DNA from: Hordeum vulgare subsp. vulgare
Lineage: Eukaryota; Streptophyta; Magnoliopsida; Poales; Poaceae
Assembly (NCBI RefSeq): GCF_904849725.1
Contig: NC_058523.1
Span: forward strand, 204,503,689 to 204,567,688
DNA: 64,000 bases
Direction of reading: 5' to 3'
Of this stretch, positions 11,651 to 23,400 are shown one piece after another. The notes under the pieces are model-generated. The model saw only the letters and a program-made list of their open reading frames with translations. It was not told where the DNA came from and did not search any database. Each line of letters starts with the position of its first letter. Positions within the stretch are counted from its first letter, which is position 1. A program made the position numbers and the translations under genes.

Positions 11651-12800
11651 TGTCGGGAACACCTCCTCCGTGAGAGCTTAACGATCCAGAAACAAATGCA
11701 GCTGCACAGGTGTTGTCGGGCGGACCCAGAACAACCAGGAGCGCGAAATGTTTCGGGAGTGCTCCTTCGCATGCACGTTATGTACATAAGATGTCATTTA
11801 AGGATAAAAATTGAGCAGCGGAAAGTAATGAAAGTACTAAGACTTAGCTCTTTCTGCACAATGGTGATGAAGAACATCGCGCGTGGATTACTGATTCAGG
11901 TTCGCGCGTGCGATGCTTCTACCAGGTTCGGGCACGCGATGCCCCAAAGATGTCCGGGTGAGACGATCTATGGGGCATGGGAGGCCCCATTTTGCAAGTT
12001 CAATGGTGGGGAGACGCGTGCACAAAGAGCAGCACCAACCTCGTACGTGCTCAGGATTTAGACAGGTTCAGGCCTCTCGGGAGCGTAAAACCCTACATCA
12101 TGTGTGTTGTGGATTATCTGAGTCCAAGTACAGGAGCACAAAACCCGGCAAGATTGCTCGAGGAGTGCAACTACGCGTACAAATGGACAAGGTATCAACC
12201 TTTGTAAAGGTAGCCATGGTCATCCTTTTATAGGTCAAGGGGTTAGCACAATGCCTAAAATAGTCTTGACATGGGGTGAATAGTGGATCCTATAGCTTCC
12301 AAAACTACTAAAATCAGCTATAGTGGCGTATACCTAACCTTGACGGATTAGGACAAGCGCATTGAATGCGCCATGAGGTGTCATGCTAGTGGAGTCTCCC
12401 AGCAAGGATTGCCTTTCCTTTTGTGTCGTTTGCCCAACTATTAATTCTCTTGCCACGCCGTGGGACGGGTGTCATTAAAGATGTTGAAAATCCCTGGGGC
12501 TGCGAGAGACCTCTAACAAGCCTCACCTAACTGCGTGTCGGCTCGACAGCTTGCCTATGTTGACAATCAGCCTAATGAGGTCGAGCGGTGAGGTGGTAGT
12601 GGAGTCTTGCCGGTCATGGTGGCTGTTGGGTCTTCTTCACCAGCAAGGAGGTTTGCCGGTGGCTTGGCCTTCGTGCTTCACATTGTGTTGGTTGCATTGC
12701 CTACGGGCAAGACTACCTTTTTTCCAAAACTTCCTTGCAACAGTCTAGACTGACAAGACCCCATGCCTAGAAGGTTTATGGGGCCCGGGTTGTCACTACA
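11651..12800 (-). repeat. Right (5') LTR of element K
   Basis: The LTR runs on the + strand from TGTCGGGAACACC to TTGTCACTACA. Its reverse-strand TATA box (12234-12224) lies before a leader with recurrent CGCGCG-containing motifs (11880-11960). Bases 12801-12805 (TGATC) would be the right target-site copy; the left copy cannot be tested because that side is truncated. Confidence 0.5.
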
Positions 12801-12830
12801 TGATCAGTGGTCATTGCATCTCGGGCCTGC

Positions 12831-12832
<2 letters not shown>

Positions 12833-12862
<30 letters not shown>
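12833..12862 (+). repeat. (GA)15 microsatellite
   Basis: Thirty bases of uninterrupted GA dinucleotide lie in the leader part of L copy 2. Overlapping frames across it read as Arg-Glu repeats and are not genes. Confidence 0.97.
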
Positions 12863-12865
<3 letters not shown>

Positions 12866-13221
12866 GGAGGAAAGGGGAGAGGAGGAAGAAGGCACTATGC
12901 AAGGGACGACATGGGTCGGTCGCGTACGGTGTCCCTCCGGTGGCCAGATGAGGCAGCGAGGAGGCCTAGGCAGCGGGCACCGCGAGAGCATAGCGCGAGG
13001 ACGCTTGGGTAGCGCACGTGTGAAGGTTTCTCTTTAGCGGCACGTGTACGGAGGGATATACGGGCACCCGGATGCATCCACGAGGTAGAAGAGGAGGGCC
13101 ATCGGGCGGCGCTTGGTGCAGAGGAGTGCGGAGATGAATTTGGACCAGGGGCGCAGGCGTGTGGTTGGTTCGATGGGGACTACGAGGTGGATGGCAGCTG
13201 TATTGGGAGGAGTCTCGAGGG

Positions 13222-14712
13222 TGAGAGCACAACTTCTCCCTAAGGTGGTTTTGGTAATTAATGACAACATATGTGTGATTGAACTAACAATTATATCTAG
13301 TATATTTCAGAAAAGTTCAAAGATGCATTGGCTAAGGATTGTGAGGAGAACCCCTAGATGCAAGGAACATCTATTGGCAACAAGCTTTATGACTCTACAT
13401 TTTATATTTTGTGAGAAATCACATTTTAGTCCATAGGAAAGCCAATACTATTAAAAGGGGATGAGGTGACTATGATGATATGGTTCCTCAAGTGCTTAGA
13501 GATAAACACCAAAAATACTCATGAAATTCTCCCTCAAATATTCTGTCAAAATCCACAAAGTCCAAAATTCGGTGCCACCAACTTTCCATTCGGCCCTACC
13601 TAGTTTTCCACCACACATATGCCATGCCAAACCCTAGCAACATTCCATTTGGCGCAACCGAAATCAGTGACCAACTTTCTGATTAGCCATTTTCAAGAAT
13701 CAGAATTTCCGAGTTTGGGAAATTGGTCTCACCGAGATTTGGTAACTCCCTAGGACACCCATATCGGTACCACCAGGATTTATATATCGGTCTCAGAGAA
13801 ATGACAAAATTTACCACATTTTGCACTAGTTAGTGCCACCGAGTTTTACTTCGGTTTCATCGAGTTGGGCAATAAAGTTGTAACGGTTGGATTTTTGGAG
13901 ATGCCCATATATACCCCTCCACCACCTCTCTTTCGTGGAGGAAGCACTCAGAACACAGATACACTTGTCATATCCATTTTTCTGAGAGAGCCACCTACTC
14001 ATGTGTTGATATGAAGCTATTCTAATCCTACCATTTGAATCTTGATTTCTAGCCTCCTCAAATTGCTTTCCACCCAATCAATCTCTTCTACCCAAGCCAA
14101 ATTTGTGAGAGAGTGATTGAGTGTTGAGGAGACTATCTTGTGAAGCACAAGAGCAAGGAGTTCATCGTACTACCGCATCTATTATCTTTTGGAGAGTGGT
14201 GTCTCCTAGATTGGTTAGGTGTCACTTGGGAGCCTCCTACTTCGTGTTGTGGATTTGAACCAAGAACCTTGTAGGGGTAAGGAGATCGCCTACTTCGTGA
14301 TGATCTACCCGAGTGAGGCTAATCCTTTGTGGATGTAAGCCGCGATGGAACAAACAAGGTTACTTCTCTGTGGAACCTTCATGGGTTGAGCCCTCCGTGG
14401 ACTCCCGTGGCCGTTACCCTCCGTGGGTTGATGTCTCCATCAACATGGACATACTATGGCACCACCTATCGAAACCACGCCAAAAATTGTTATGTCAATC
14501 TTTGCGTTTGATCTTCCTATCCCTACCCTCTGTTTAAATGTGCATGTATTTACTTTCCGCTGCTATACTCCTAGACTTGCATGTGTAGGGTGTTCTTGAC
14601 TTGCATCATTTGCTAAAACTTGCCCAAAACTAAAATTGGAAAAAGGCGAAGTTTTTATTTGGTCAAGTAGTCTCATCAACACCTCCCCTCTAGACATACT
14701 TCGGATCCTACA
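13222..14712 (+). mobile_element. Solo LTR of the Sirevirus-like family G
   Basis: A 1491-bp LTR starts TGAGAGCACAAC and ends CGGATCCTACA. It is flanked by perfect 5-bp target-site copies GAGGG (13217-13221 and 14713-14717) with L sequence on both sides. No internal sequence remains, so it is a solo LTR left by recombination between two LTRs. It aligns by eye over its full length with the reverse-strand LTR of element G at 45419-48444. A TATA-like CATATATACCCC lies near 13905. The part upstream carries several imperfect CGGT/ACCG palindromes. Confidence 0.9.
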
Positions 14713-15342
14713 GAGGGTGAGAGTGGCGGCGGGTTGAGGAAAACTTGGGAATTGGTATAGGGTTCATCCAGAATTAGACTAGGGTTGCTGATATAAATAA
14801 CAGTGGTTTACAAACACTAATGTTTTAGAGCCCTTCGACCGTGATCGGACGGCAACGACTGAAGGAAGGGGTAGCTGGGCTATAGGTGGGCTACATAGGA
14901 CTTGGGCTTAGATGAGAAACTCGGCAACATGTTTTAAAAACTAAAAATGTGAGACAGTTTGACCGACTATAATGTCGTTCCAGTTTAACGGTTCGGTTAT
15001 CAAACAACCTCCAAATGCGACTAAATTTGGCAAGTGGTCTACCTAAAATATTATAAGAACGCGCGCCAACTTTTGACCCATTCCAAGAATGTTCTATTCC
15101 TACTTCAAAAACAATATTTTCACGATGTCGCTGACGCATGTGAGTGCATTTGATCTCGAAACGGTCAATGGCGAGAACACGGAGAACTCGCTACTACGAA
15201 CGGATGCAAGTTTTTTAAAATGATGGCAAGGAGTGACAATGCAATGCGAATGATGCAATAATGAATGCAGCAGACAAATAATTGATGCGGCGATAACGAA
15301 ATACGTCGAAGGCATCTGGAGCGTCAGTCTCAGGTTGTTACA

Positions 15343-15895
15343 GGTTGTACCGCTCCAGTGGTACTACCGCCCTCCAGTGCTTTGGGCACTACCACTTACA
15401 ATTTGAGTTATGTTGATTTGCATTTCTTGCACGGTAGTATAGATCGACAATAACGGTCATGCGATACTGTGGCTCTGTATACTACCTCACTACTGCACAT
15501 TCACTGAACTACAACTTATTAAATGGAAGTACTCATGGTATGGAGCGGTATCACTGCTTGGGTGGTACTACCATCCTTCACATCCGCCACTTCTTTCGCT
15601 TAGTTTTTGGTTCTCGATTCCTTCATCACTGGAGCAGTAGTAGCCAGCGGTAGTACAACTTGGCCGGTATTGCCGCCCTACTTACCTCTACTACTGATGG
15701 TTCACCTCTACAAGCAACCCTAAGTGGAAGTACCGATTGCAGGAGCAGTAGTAACGCTCTAACGACACTGCCGCGTCCTTGACCATGTTAATTGTATGCT
15801 CATGACGGAACTACTGTGTTGGGCAGTAGGACCGCTCGCATGAATGGTACCACCGCTTATGCACGACTTGTGTGTAGAGAATGGGCACATTTTCT
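15343..15895 (+). repeat. LTR of family J, left part
   Basis: This sequence resumes at 43761 after the outer Copia element; the duplicated TTTCT marks the split. The left part carries many imperfect copies of GTGGTACTACCGC, a hyphenated palindrome, at about 15359, 15565, 15630, 15740 and 15845. Together with the TATA box at 43775 it looks like the upstream part of a + strand LTR. Short open frames here have no coding character. Confidence 0.55.
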
Positions 15896-17657
15896 TGTTG
15901 GGGAACATCACATGAGAAACAAAAAAATTCCTACACTCACGAAGATCAATCTATGGAGATCAACAGCTATGAGATGGGGAGTGCATCTACATACCCTTGT
16001 AGATCGCTAAGCGGAAGCGTATATAACTCGGTTGATCTAGTCGTACTCGTCATGATCCAATCGCGATTCGATCCAATCCAGCGCCAAATGGACGACACCC
16101 CCGTGTTCAGCACACGTACGGATCGTAAATGTCTCCTCCTTATTGATCCAACAAGAGAGGAAGGAGAAGTTGATGGGATCTCAACTAGCACAGCGGCATG
16201 GTGGAGATGGTGGTGGAGCAATCCCAGCACGGCTTCGCCAGGCGCCTTCAAAACTATGAAGGAGGAAGAATGGGAGAGAGGAGAGGTCGGAGGGCAAGGG
16301 AATTCTTGTGTACAGCCCTCCCCCTCTACTCTACTATATAGGAGGCAAGGGGCAAGTTCACATCGTAGCCCTTGGCCTCTCCTACAAGGAGGGTCGGCGG
16401 CTAGGGTGGAGTCCTCGCTTCACACGGAAAGGAGGAGTCCCCCTCCTCCAAGGCACCTTCGGGGTGCCTTGTCCCTTTGGGACTCTTGCCCCCAAGCCAA
16501 TTTTGCCTCTAGTGGTTGGTGCTCCTGTCCTAGGGTGTCTAGGGCGCAACCCTTAGAGCCCATGTGGGCCCACGGGACAGGTGGACCCCCCAGTGGACCC
16601 GTGGAACCCTTTCGGCACCCTGGTACACTATCGGTAATGCCCGAAACTTTTCCAGTAGGAAAAATAGGACTCCCCATATATAAATCTTACCTCTGGACCA
16701 TTCTGAAACTCCTCATGACATCCAGGATCTCATCGAGGACTCCAAACAACATTCGGTCACGAACGTAATATCCCAATACTACTCTAGCATCAATCGAGCG
16801 TTAAGCATGCAGACCCTATGGGTTCGAGAATCATGTGGACATGACCGAGACACCTCTCTAGTCAATAACCAATAGCGTGACCTCGATGCCCATATTGGTT
16901 CCCACATATTCCACAAAGATCATTATCGACCGAACCACGATGTCAAGGATTTAGTCAATCCCGTATGCAGTTCCCTTTGTCCAGCGGTATGTTACTTGCG
17001 TGAGACTCGATTGTCGGTATCTCCATACCTAGTTCAATCTCATTACTCGCAAGTCCCTTTAGTCGTTCTATAATACAAGATCCCATGAATAACTTCGTAG
17101 TCACATTGCTTGCAAGCTTCTTGTGATGTTGTATTACCAAGTGGGCCTAGAGATACCTTTCCGTCATACGGAGTGACAAATCCTAGTCTCGATCAAAGCC
17201 AACCCAACATACACTCTTGGAGATACATGTAGATCATCTTTATAATCATCGAGTTATATTGTGATGTTTGATACACACAAGGCATTTCTCCGGTGTCAGG
17301 GATTTGCATGATCTCATGGTCATAGGAACAGATACATTGACATGCATAAAGAAATAGGAATAACCTTAGTCATACGATCAAATGATATTCTTACGGTTTG
17401 GGTCTTGTCCATCACATCATTCTCCTGATGATGTGATCCCGTTATAAAATGACAACTCATGCCTATGGATAGGAAACCTTAACCATCTTTGATCAACGAG
17501 CTAGTCTAGTAGAGTCTTACTAGGGACACTTTGTCTTCTATGTATCCACACGAGTTTCCAATCAATAAAATTATAGCATGGATAATAGATGATTTTAATG
17601 AACAAGGAAATGTGATAATAACCAATTTATTATTGCCTCTAGGGCATATTTTCAACA
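15896..17657 (-). repeat. 3' LTR of the outer Copia (1762 bp)
   Basis: The LTR reads TGTTGGGGAACATC at the left and CATATTTTCAACA at the right. It shares subfamily features with the LTR at 41991-43760, including AAGGCACCT-CGGGGTGCC in the GC-rich part near 16460. An open frame of 295 codons at 15881-16768 crosses the LTR edge and lies in non-coding leader, so I reject it as a gene. Confidence 0.9.
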
Positions 17658-17671
17658 GTCTCCCACTTGCA
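17658..17671 (-). promoter_or_regulatory. Polypurine tract of the outer Copia
   Basis: GTCTCCCACTTGCA on the + strand is TGCAAGTGGGAGAC on the element's strand. It lies against the 3' LTR and is the conserved plus-strand primer of this Copia group. The same sequence precedes the 3' LTR of the nested forward copy at 26385-26398. Confidence 0.85.
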
Positions 17672-17699
17672 ATAGAGTTAACAATCTAGTTCACATCAC

Positions 17700-19441
17700 C
17701 ATGTGATTAACACCCAATGAGTTATCGGGTTTGGTCATATTTTGCTTGTGAGAGAGGTTTTAGTTAACGAATCTGCAACATTCACATTCGTGTGTACTTT
17801 GCAAATCTCTTTGTCATAATGTATATGCTTCTACCATGCTCCACTTAGAGCTATTCCAAATGACTGCTCCACTATACGAATCTGGTTTGCTACTCAGAGT
17901 CATCCGGACTGGTGTGATAGCTTGCATCGATGTCACCCTTTACGACGAACTCTTTTATCACATCCATAATCGAGAAACATTTCCTTAGTCCTCTAGTTAC
18001 TAAGGGTAACTTTACCCACTACCCAGTGATCCACTCCTGGATCACTCTTGTACCCCTTGACATACTCATGGCAAGGCACACACCAGGTGTGGTACACAAC
18101 ATGGCATACTATAGAGCCTATGACCAAGGCATAGGGGACAACTTTCATCCTTTCTCTTTCTTCTACCGTTGTCGGGCTTTGAGTCTTACTCAAACTCACA
18201 CCTTATAATATATTCAAGAGCTCCATCTTTGACTGATCCATTTTGAACTCCTTCAAAATCTTGTCAAGGTATGTCTTTATTGAAAGCTTTGTCAAGCATC
18301 CTGGTCTATCTCGATAGATCTTGATGCCCAATATTTTAAGTAGCTTTATCCAGGTTTTCCTTGAAAAACACCTTTCAAACAACCCTCTATGGTTTCTAGA
18401 AATTCTACATCATTTACGATCAAAAATATGTCAACCACATACACTTATTAGAAATTCTATAGTGTTCTCAGTCACTTTCTTGTAAATACAAGTTTCTTCA
18501 TAAACACTGTATAAACTAAAAGCTTTGATCACTCAGAAAAGCGCTTATTCCAACTCCGAGATTCTTGCACTAGTCCATAGATGGACCGCTCGAGCTCGCA
18601 TTCCTTTTAGCATCCTTAGGATCAAGAAAACCTTGTGGTTGTATCACATACAACCTTTCCTCAAGGAAACCATTAAGGAAACAATGGTTTGACATCCATG
18701 TGGAAAATTTCATAATTGAAAAATGGAGCAACTGCTAACATAATTCCAACAGACTTTAGCATCGCTACGGATGAGAAAGTCTCATTGCAATCAACTACTT
18801 GAACTTGTTGAAAACCTCTTTGCCACAAGTCGACCTTTCTAAATGGTGACATGTACCATCATCGTTTGTATTCCTTTTAAATATCTATTTGTACTTAATA
18901 GCCTTATGACCATCAAGTAGTTCTTCCAAAGTCCACACTTTGTTTTCATACATGGATCCTATCTCGGATTTCATGGCCTTCAACCATTTGTCAAAATCCG
19001 GGCCCACCATCGCTTTTCCATAGCTCGTAGGTTTATTGTTGTCGAAGAACATGACCTCCAAGACAGGATTTCTGTACCGCTCTAGAGGAGTACGTGTCCT
19101 TGTCGACCTACGAGGTTTGGTAGTAACTTGATTTGAAGTTTCATGATCACCATCATTACCTTCCTCTTAAGCTAGTGTAGGCACCACACGAACATCTTCC
19201 TGCGCCCTACTACTCTCTGGTTGAAGTGATGGTTCAATAACCTCATCAAGGTCCACCATCCTTCCACTCAATTCTTTTGAGAAGAACTCTTTCTCGAGAA
19301 ATGACCCATTCTTAGCAACAAACACTTTGCCTTCAGATCTGAGATGGGAGGTATACCCAACTGTTTCCTTTGGGTATCCTATGAAGATGCATTTATCCGC
19401 TTTGGGTTCGAGGTTATTAAGCTGAAGCCTTTTGACATAAG
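17700..19441 (-). pseudogene. Copia pol remnant: RNase H and reverse transcriptase (left copy)
   Basis: Read on the reverse strand this is the 3' half of a Copia polyprotein. A recognisable block at 17993-18199 corresponds to the RT/RNase H boundary (GSIVCHVVYH and KSDPGVDHW for the usual IGSxMYxM and SDPGxxHW). Reverse transcriptase and linker follow to 19441. Stops and frameshifts are spread throughout, and the YxDD catalytic box is not in an open frame. The part from about 18537 onward is nearly the same as 28051-29231. The remnant is interrupted by the solo LTR at 19447. Confidence 0.8.
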
Positions 19442-19446
19442 CATCG

Positions 19447-20869
19447 TGATACGCCTCCGTCGTATCTACTTTTCCGAACTCTTTTGCCCTTGTTTTGGAC
19501 TCTAATTGGCATGATTTGAATGGAACTAACCCGGACTAACGCTGTTTTCTGCAGAATTGCCATGGTGTTGTTTTTGTGCAGAAATAAAAGTTTTCGGAAT
19601 GACATGATAATTTACGGAGAATTTTTCTGGAATTAATGAAAATACTTGCGCAAAGATCAACCGGAGGAGGTGACCCAGTGGGCCACAAGCCCAAGAGGCG
19701 CGCGCACCCCCCTGGACGCGCCTACCAGGCTTGTGGGGCCCACATTGCTCCACCGCCTCCAATCTCAGCTCTATTTAGTCCGTCTCTCACGGAAAAAAAA
19801 TCAAGGAGAAGAGTTCATCGTGTTTTACGATACGGAGGCGCCGCCACCTCCTGTTCTTCATCTGGAGGGTAGATCTGGAGTCCGTTTTGGGGTCCGGAGA
19901 GGGGAAATCGTCGCCATCGTCATCATCAACCTTCCTTCATCGGCAATTCCATGATGCTCTTCACCGTTCGTGAGTAATCTCATCGTAGGCTTGCTGGACG
20001 GTGATGGGTTGGATGAGATCTATCATGTAATCGAGTTAGTTTTGACGGGGATTGGTTCCTAGTATCCACTATGTTCTGAGATTGATGTTGCTACTACTTT
20101 ACCATGCTTAATGCTTGTCACTAGGGCCCGAGTGCCATGATTTCAGATCTGAACCTATTATGTTGTCGCCAATATATGTGTGGTTTAGATCCTATCTTGC
20201 AAGTTGTAGTCACCTAATATGTGTTATGACCCGGAAACCCCGGAGTGACAATACCCGGAACCAGTCCCGGAGATGACCCTAGTATGAGGAGTTTATGTAT
20301 TCACCAAGTGCTACTGCGTCGGTCCGGTTCTTTATTAAAAGGAGAACCTTAATATCCCGTAGTTTCCATTAGGACCCCGTTGCCACAGGAGGGATGGACA
20401 ATAGATGTCATGCATGTTCTTTTCCCTAAGCACGTATGACTACATACGGAATACATGCCTACATTAGATTGACGAACGGGAGCTAGTTACATATCTCTCC
20501 GTGTTATTACTGTTGCATGATGAATCACATCCGGCATAATCATCATCACCGATCCAATGCCTACGAGTCTTTTACTACTGGTCCTTGCTACGTTACTTTG
20601 CTGCTACTGTTGTCACTGCTTCTATTGTTACTTTGCCGCTACTGCTATCACTGCTGCTACTGTTGCTCTGTTGCTACTGATGTTATCACCCTACTTTGCT
20701 ACTGATACTTTGCTGCACACACTAAATCTTTCAGGTGTGGTTGAATTGACAACTCAGCTGCTAATACTTGAGAATATTCTTTCGCTTCCCCTTGAGTCGA
20801 ATCAATAAATTTGGGTTGAATACTCTACCCTCGAAAGCTGTTGCGATCCCCTATACTTGTGGGTTATCA
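19447..20869 (+). mobile_element. Solo LTR (TGATACGCCTCCG family)
   Basis: A 1423-bp LTR begins TGATACGCCTCCGTCG and ends TTGTGGGTTATCA. Perfect 5-bp target-site copies CATCG flank it (19442-19446 and 20870-20874). The interrupted Copia sequence continues across the insertion: the uninterrupted paralogue at 28950 reads AAGCTTCGCAACC. No internal region remains. A low-complexity GCTACT-rich stretch occupies about 20580-20700. This family is common in wheat and I associate it with Gypsy elements, but the name was not checked. Confidence 0.92.
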
Positions 20870-21132
20870 CATCGCAACCCCAAACTTTAAGAAACAATAG
20901 CTTAGGTTTCTTGCCAAACCATAATCCATACGGTGTCATTGCAACAGAATTATTTGGTGCCCTATTTAAAGTGAATGCGGTTGTCTCTAATGCATAACCC
21001 CAAAATGATAGTGGCAAATCGGTAAGAGACATCATAGTACGCACCATATCCAGTAGGGCATGGCTACGATGTACGAACACACCATCACACTTTGGTGTAC
21101 AAGGTGGCACAAGTTGTGACCTAATTTCCACA
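20870..21132 (-). pseudogene. Copia integrase C-terminal remnant (left copy)
   Basis: The reverse-strand frame contains the integrase-to-RT blocks MVRTMMSLTDLPLSFWGYAL and LWFGKKPKLLFLKVWGCD, diagnostic for the BARE/Angela clade. It is the continuation of the segment cut by the solo LTR. The match to the paralogue at 28950-29231 ends at TTCCACATTG (21132). The next base belongs to an oppositely oriented Copia LTR, so this is a rearrangement junction and not a gene end. Confidence 0.85.
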
Positions 21133-21301
21133 TTGGATCACGAAGACGTACCACTACATCAATCGCGTTCTTGAACGCTTCCACTTAGCAATCTACAAAG
21201 GTATGTAGATGCACCCCCCCCCTCTCGTAGATGTTGATCTCCATAGATTAATCTTGGTGAGCGTAGGAATTTTTTTGTTCCCAATGCAATGTTCCCCAAC
21301 A
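21133..21301 (+). repeat. 3' remnant of the 5' LTR of the nested Copia
   Basis: The segment aligns with the last 170 bp of the 3' LTR (27880-28050), sharing CTACATCAA, CTTAGC-ATCTACAA and ATCTTGGTGAGC. It ends GTTCCCCAACA at 21301. About 1.5 kb of LTR to its left is missing. Confidence 0.85.
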
Positions 21302-21302
21302 G

Positions 21303-21314
21303 TGGTCTCAGAGC
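21303..21314 (+). promoter_or_regulatory. Primer-binding site of the nested Copia
   Basis: TGGTCTCAGAGC lies one base after the LTR. It differs at one position from TGGTATCAGAGC, the sequence complementary to the 3' end of plant initiator Met-tRNA. Confidence 0.85.
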
Positions 21315-22559
21315 TAGGTCCATGCGTAGATGGCATATCGAGTTGAACACAAAGCAGTTTGTGGGCGTTGATATTCACATTGCTTCCCTCTTTTGTCTTT
21401 TTGATTTCACAGTATTGTTGGATGAAGCGGCCCGGACCAATTTTACTCGTCCATGTACGACAGACCGTTCCATCGACTGACATGCAACTTGTTGCATAAA
21501 TATGGCTCGCGGGTGTATGTCTCTCCTACTCTAGTTGAATCGGATTCGACAAAAGGCGGTCCTTGCAGAAGGTTAAATAGCAACTTGCATATCACCCTCG
21601 TGGTTTTGCATAGGTAATAAATGTTCTTGCTAGATACCCATAGCAGCCACGTAAAATTTGCAACAACAAGTAAGAGGACGTCTAACTTGTTTTTGCATGG
21701 TATGCATGTGATGTGATATGGCCAATGACATGATGTGATATATTTGATCTATGAGATGATCATGTTATAATAGTTAATATCGACTTGCACGTCGATGATA
21801 CAGCAACCGCCAGGAGCCACAGGGTTGTCTTTAATTATTGTATGACCTATGTGTCACTCGTTAAGCATTATGTAATGGTTTACTTTATCGCTAAACGGTA
21901 ACAATAGTAGTACAAGCATGGTTGGCCCGACAACCTCCATGGCAGCACAATTATGGAGATCATGGTGTGGCGCCACTGACGATGGGGATCATGCCGATGC
22001 TTTGGAGGTGGAGATCAAAAGCACAAGAACATGGCCATATCATGTCACTTATAATTTGCATGTGATGTTAAACCCTTTTTTGCACCTTATTTTTCTTAGG
22101 ACGACGGTAGCATTATAAGGTGACCCACACTAAATTTCAAGATAAAATTGTGTTCTCCATGAGTGTGCACTGTTGCGAAAGTTCGTCATTTTGAGACACC
22201 ACGTGATGATCGGGTGTGATAGACTCTACGTTTACATGCAACGGGTGCAAGACAATTTTGCACACGCGGAACACTCGGGTTAAACTTAACAAGCCTAGCA
22301 TGTACAGACATGGCCTCAGAACACGGGAGACCGAAAGGTCGAACATGAGTCATATAGTAGATATGATCAACATGGAGATGTTCACCATTCAAGCCACCTC
22401 ATGTCACGTGATGATCGGGCATGGGTTGATGAATTTGGATAATGTACCATTTGAATGACCACAAGGATGTCAATTTGAGTGGGAGTTCTTAATTACTATG
22501 ATTAATTGAACTCATTATCATGAACATAGTCAAAATTCCTTTGCAAATTATGTTGTGGA

Positions 22560-23400
22560 CAATTAGCTTGCGTTGTAGCTCCCCTGTATTTTATATGTTC
22601 CTAGAGAAAACTAAGTTGAAAGATGATAGTAGCTATTATGCGATTGGGTCCGTAAACTAAGGATTGTCCTCATTGCTACATAGAAGTATTATGTCCTTAA
22701 TGCACCGCTTGGTGTGCTACCCCAAGCGTTGTATGTAGATGTTGTGAACATCTGACATGCATGTTTTGATGACTAGATGATACTTTAGTTCTTTTTGCTT
22801 TACGGCTTAGAATTGAGGCGCTCAAGACGTTTTGAACATCGCGGAATATATGAGATGTTCCAAGAGATGAAATTAGGATTTCATGCTCGTGCCTGTGTTG
22901 AGAGGTATGAGACCTCTAATAAGATTCTTTGCCTACAAAGTAAAGGAGAAAATCTCAATCATTGAGCATGTGCTCAAATTGTCTGGGTGCTACAGTTACT
23001 TGAATCGAGTGGGAGTTGATCTTCCAGATGAGATAGTGATTGACATAGTTCTCCAAAGTCACTACCACCAAGCTACTGAGCTTCATAATGAACTATAACA
23101 TACCAGGGATGGATAAGATGATCCATGAGCTATTCGCGATGTTTGACACCGCAAAGGTAGAAATCAAGAAGGAGCATCAAGTGTTGATGCTTAGTAACGT
23201 CACTAGTTTCAAGAAGGGCAGGGGAAAGAAGGGAAACTTCGAGAATTACAAGACAATTGTCGCTCCAATGAAGAAACCCAAGGTTGAACCAAAGCTCGAG
23301 ACTAAGTTCTTCTATGATAAGGGGAATGCTCACTGAGGCGGAACCTCCCTAGACAATTGGTAGATAAGAATGCTGGCAACGTCAACAGAAGTATATTAGA
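22560..23400 (+). pseudogene. Copia gag remnant (nested forward element)
   Basis: Frames at 22883-23098 and 23088-23336 carry gag blocks typical of this clade (RFFAYKVKE, HVLKLSGCYSYLN, VEIKKEHQVLML, SFKKGRGKKGNFENYK). They lie in different phases, and the zinc-knuckle codons after 23300 are disrupted. The 1.2 kb between the primer site and gag is the usual non-coding leader of the family, and I see no other feature in it. Confidence 0.8.

Larger units (their letters stand above)
9774..12800 (-). mobile_element. Small non-autonomous LTR element K
   Basis: Two direct copies of a segment of about 470 bp (9774-10244 and 12332-12800) flank a 2.1-kb interval. Both end in the same frame of alignment at TACA (CTCAATACA and GTCACTACA). 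The right copy extends left to TGTCGGGAACACC at 11651, giving an LTR of 1150 bp bounded by TGT and ACA. A reverse-strand TATA box (CCTATAAAAGG) lies at 12234-12224, so K points left. Its left LTR is cut by the end of L copy 1. The internal part (10245-11650) has no gag or pol signature and is largely an 82-bp tandem array. No clear primer site was seen next to 11651. Confidence 0.5.
12801..15342 (-). repeat. LTR of family L, copy 2, fragment
   Basis: The last 600 bp correspond by eye to the end of L copy 1, with shared motifs such as ACAATATTTT and CGAAACGGTCA in the same order. The + strand end is CAGGTTGTTACA at 15342, so read on the reverse strand the LTR starts TGTAACAACC. It abuts family J at 15343 (GGTTG would be its flank). 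A GC-rich stretch (12880-13215) matches the character of the L leader. A Sirevirus-like solo LTR (13222-14712) is inserted in it. The left side is interrupted by K. Confidence 0.6.

Noticed and set aside
12776..13077. Several frames with Arg-Glu or Ser-Leu runs
   Set aside because: They are translations of the GA microsatellite and neighbouring GC-rich leader.
15881..16768. 295-codon open frame on the + strand
   Set aside because: It crosses the edge of a Copia LTR and lies in the GC-rich leader. Its composition is irregular and related LTRs in the window do not keep it.
20580..20720. Leu/Tyr/Cys-rich frames that look like membrane proteins
   Set aside because: They come from a GCTACT-type low-complexity stretch inside a solo LTR.
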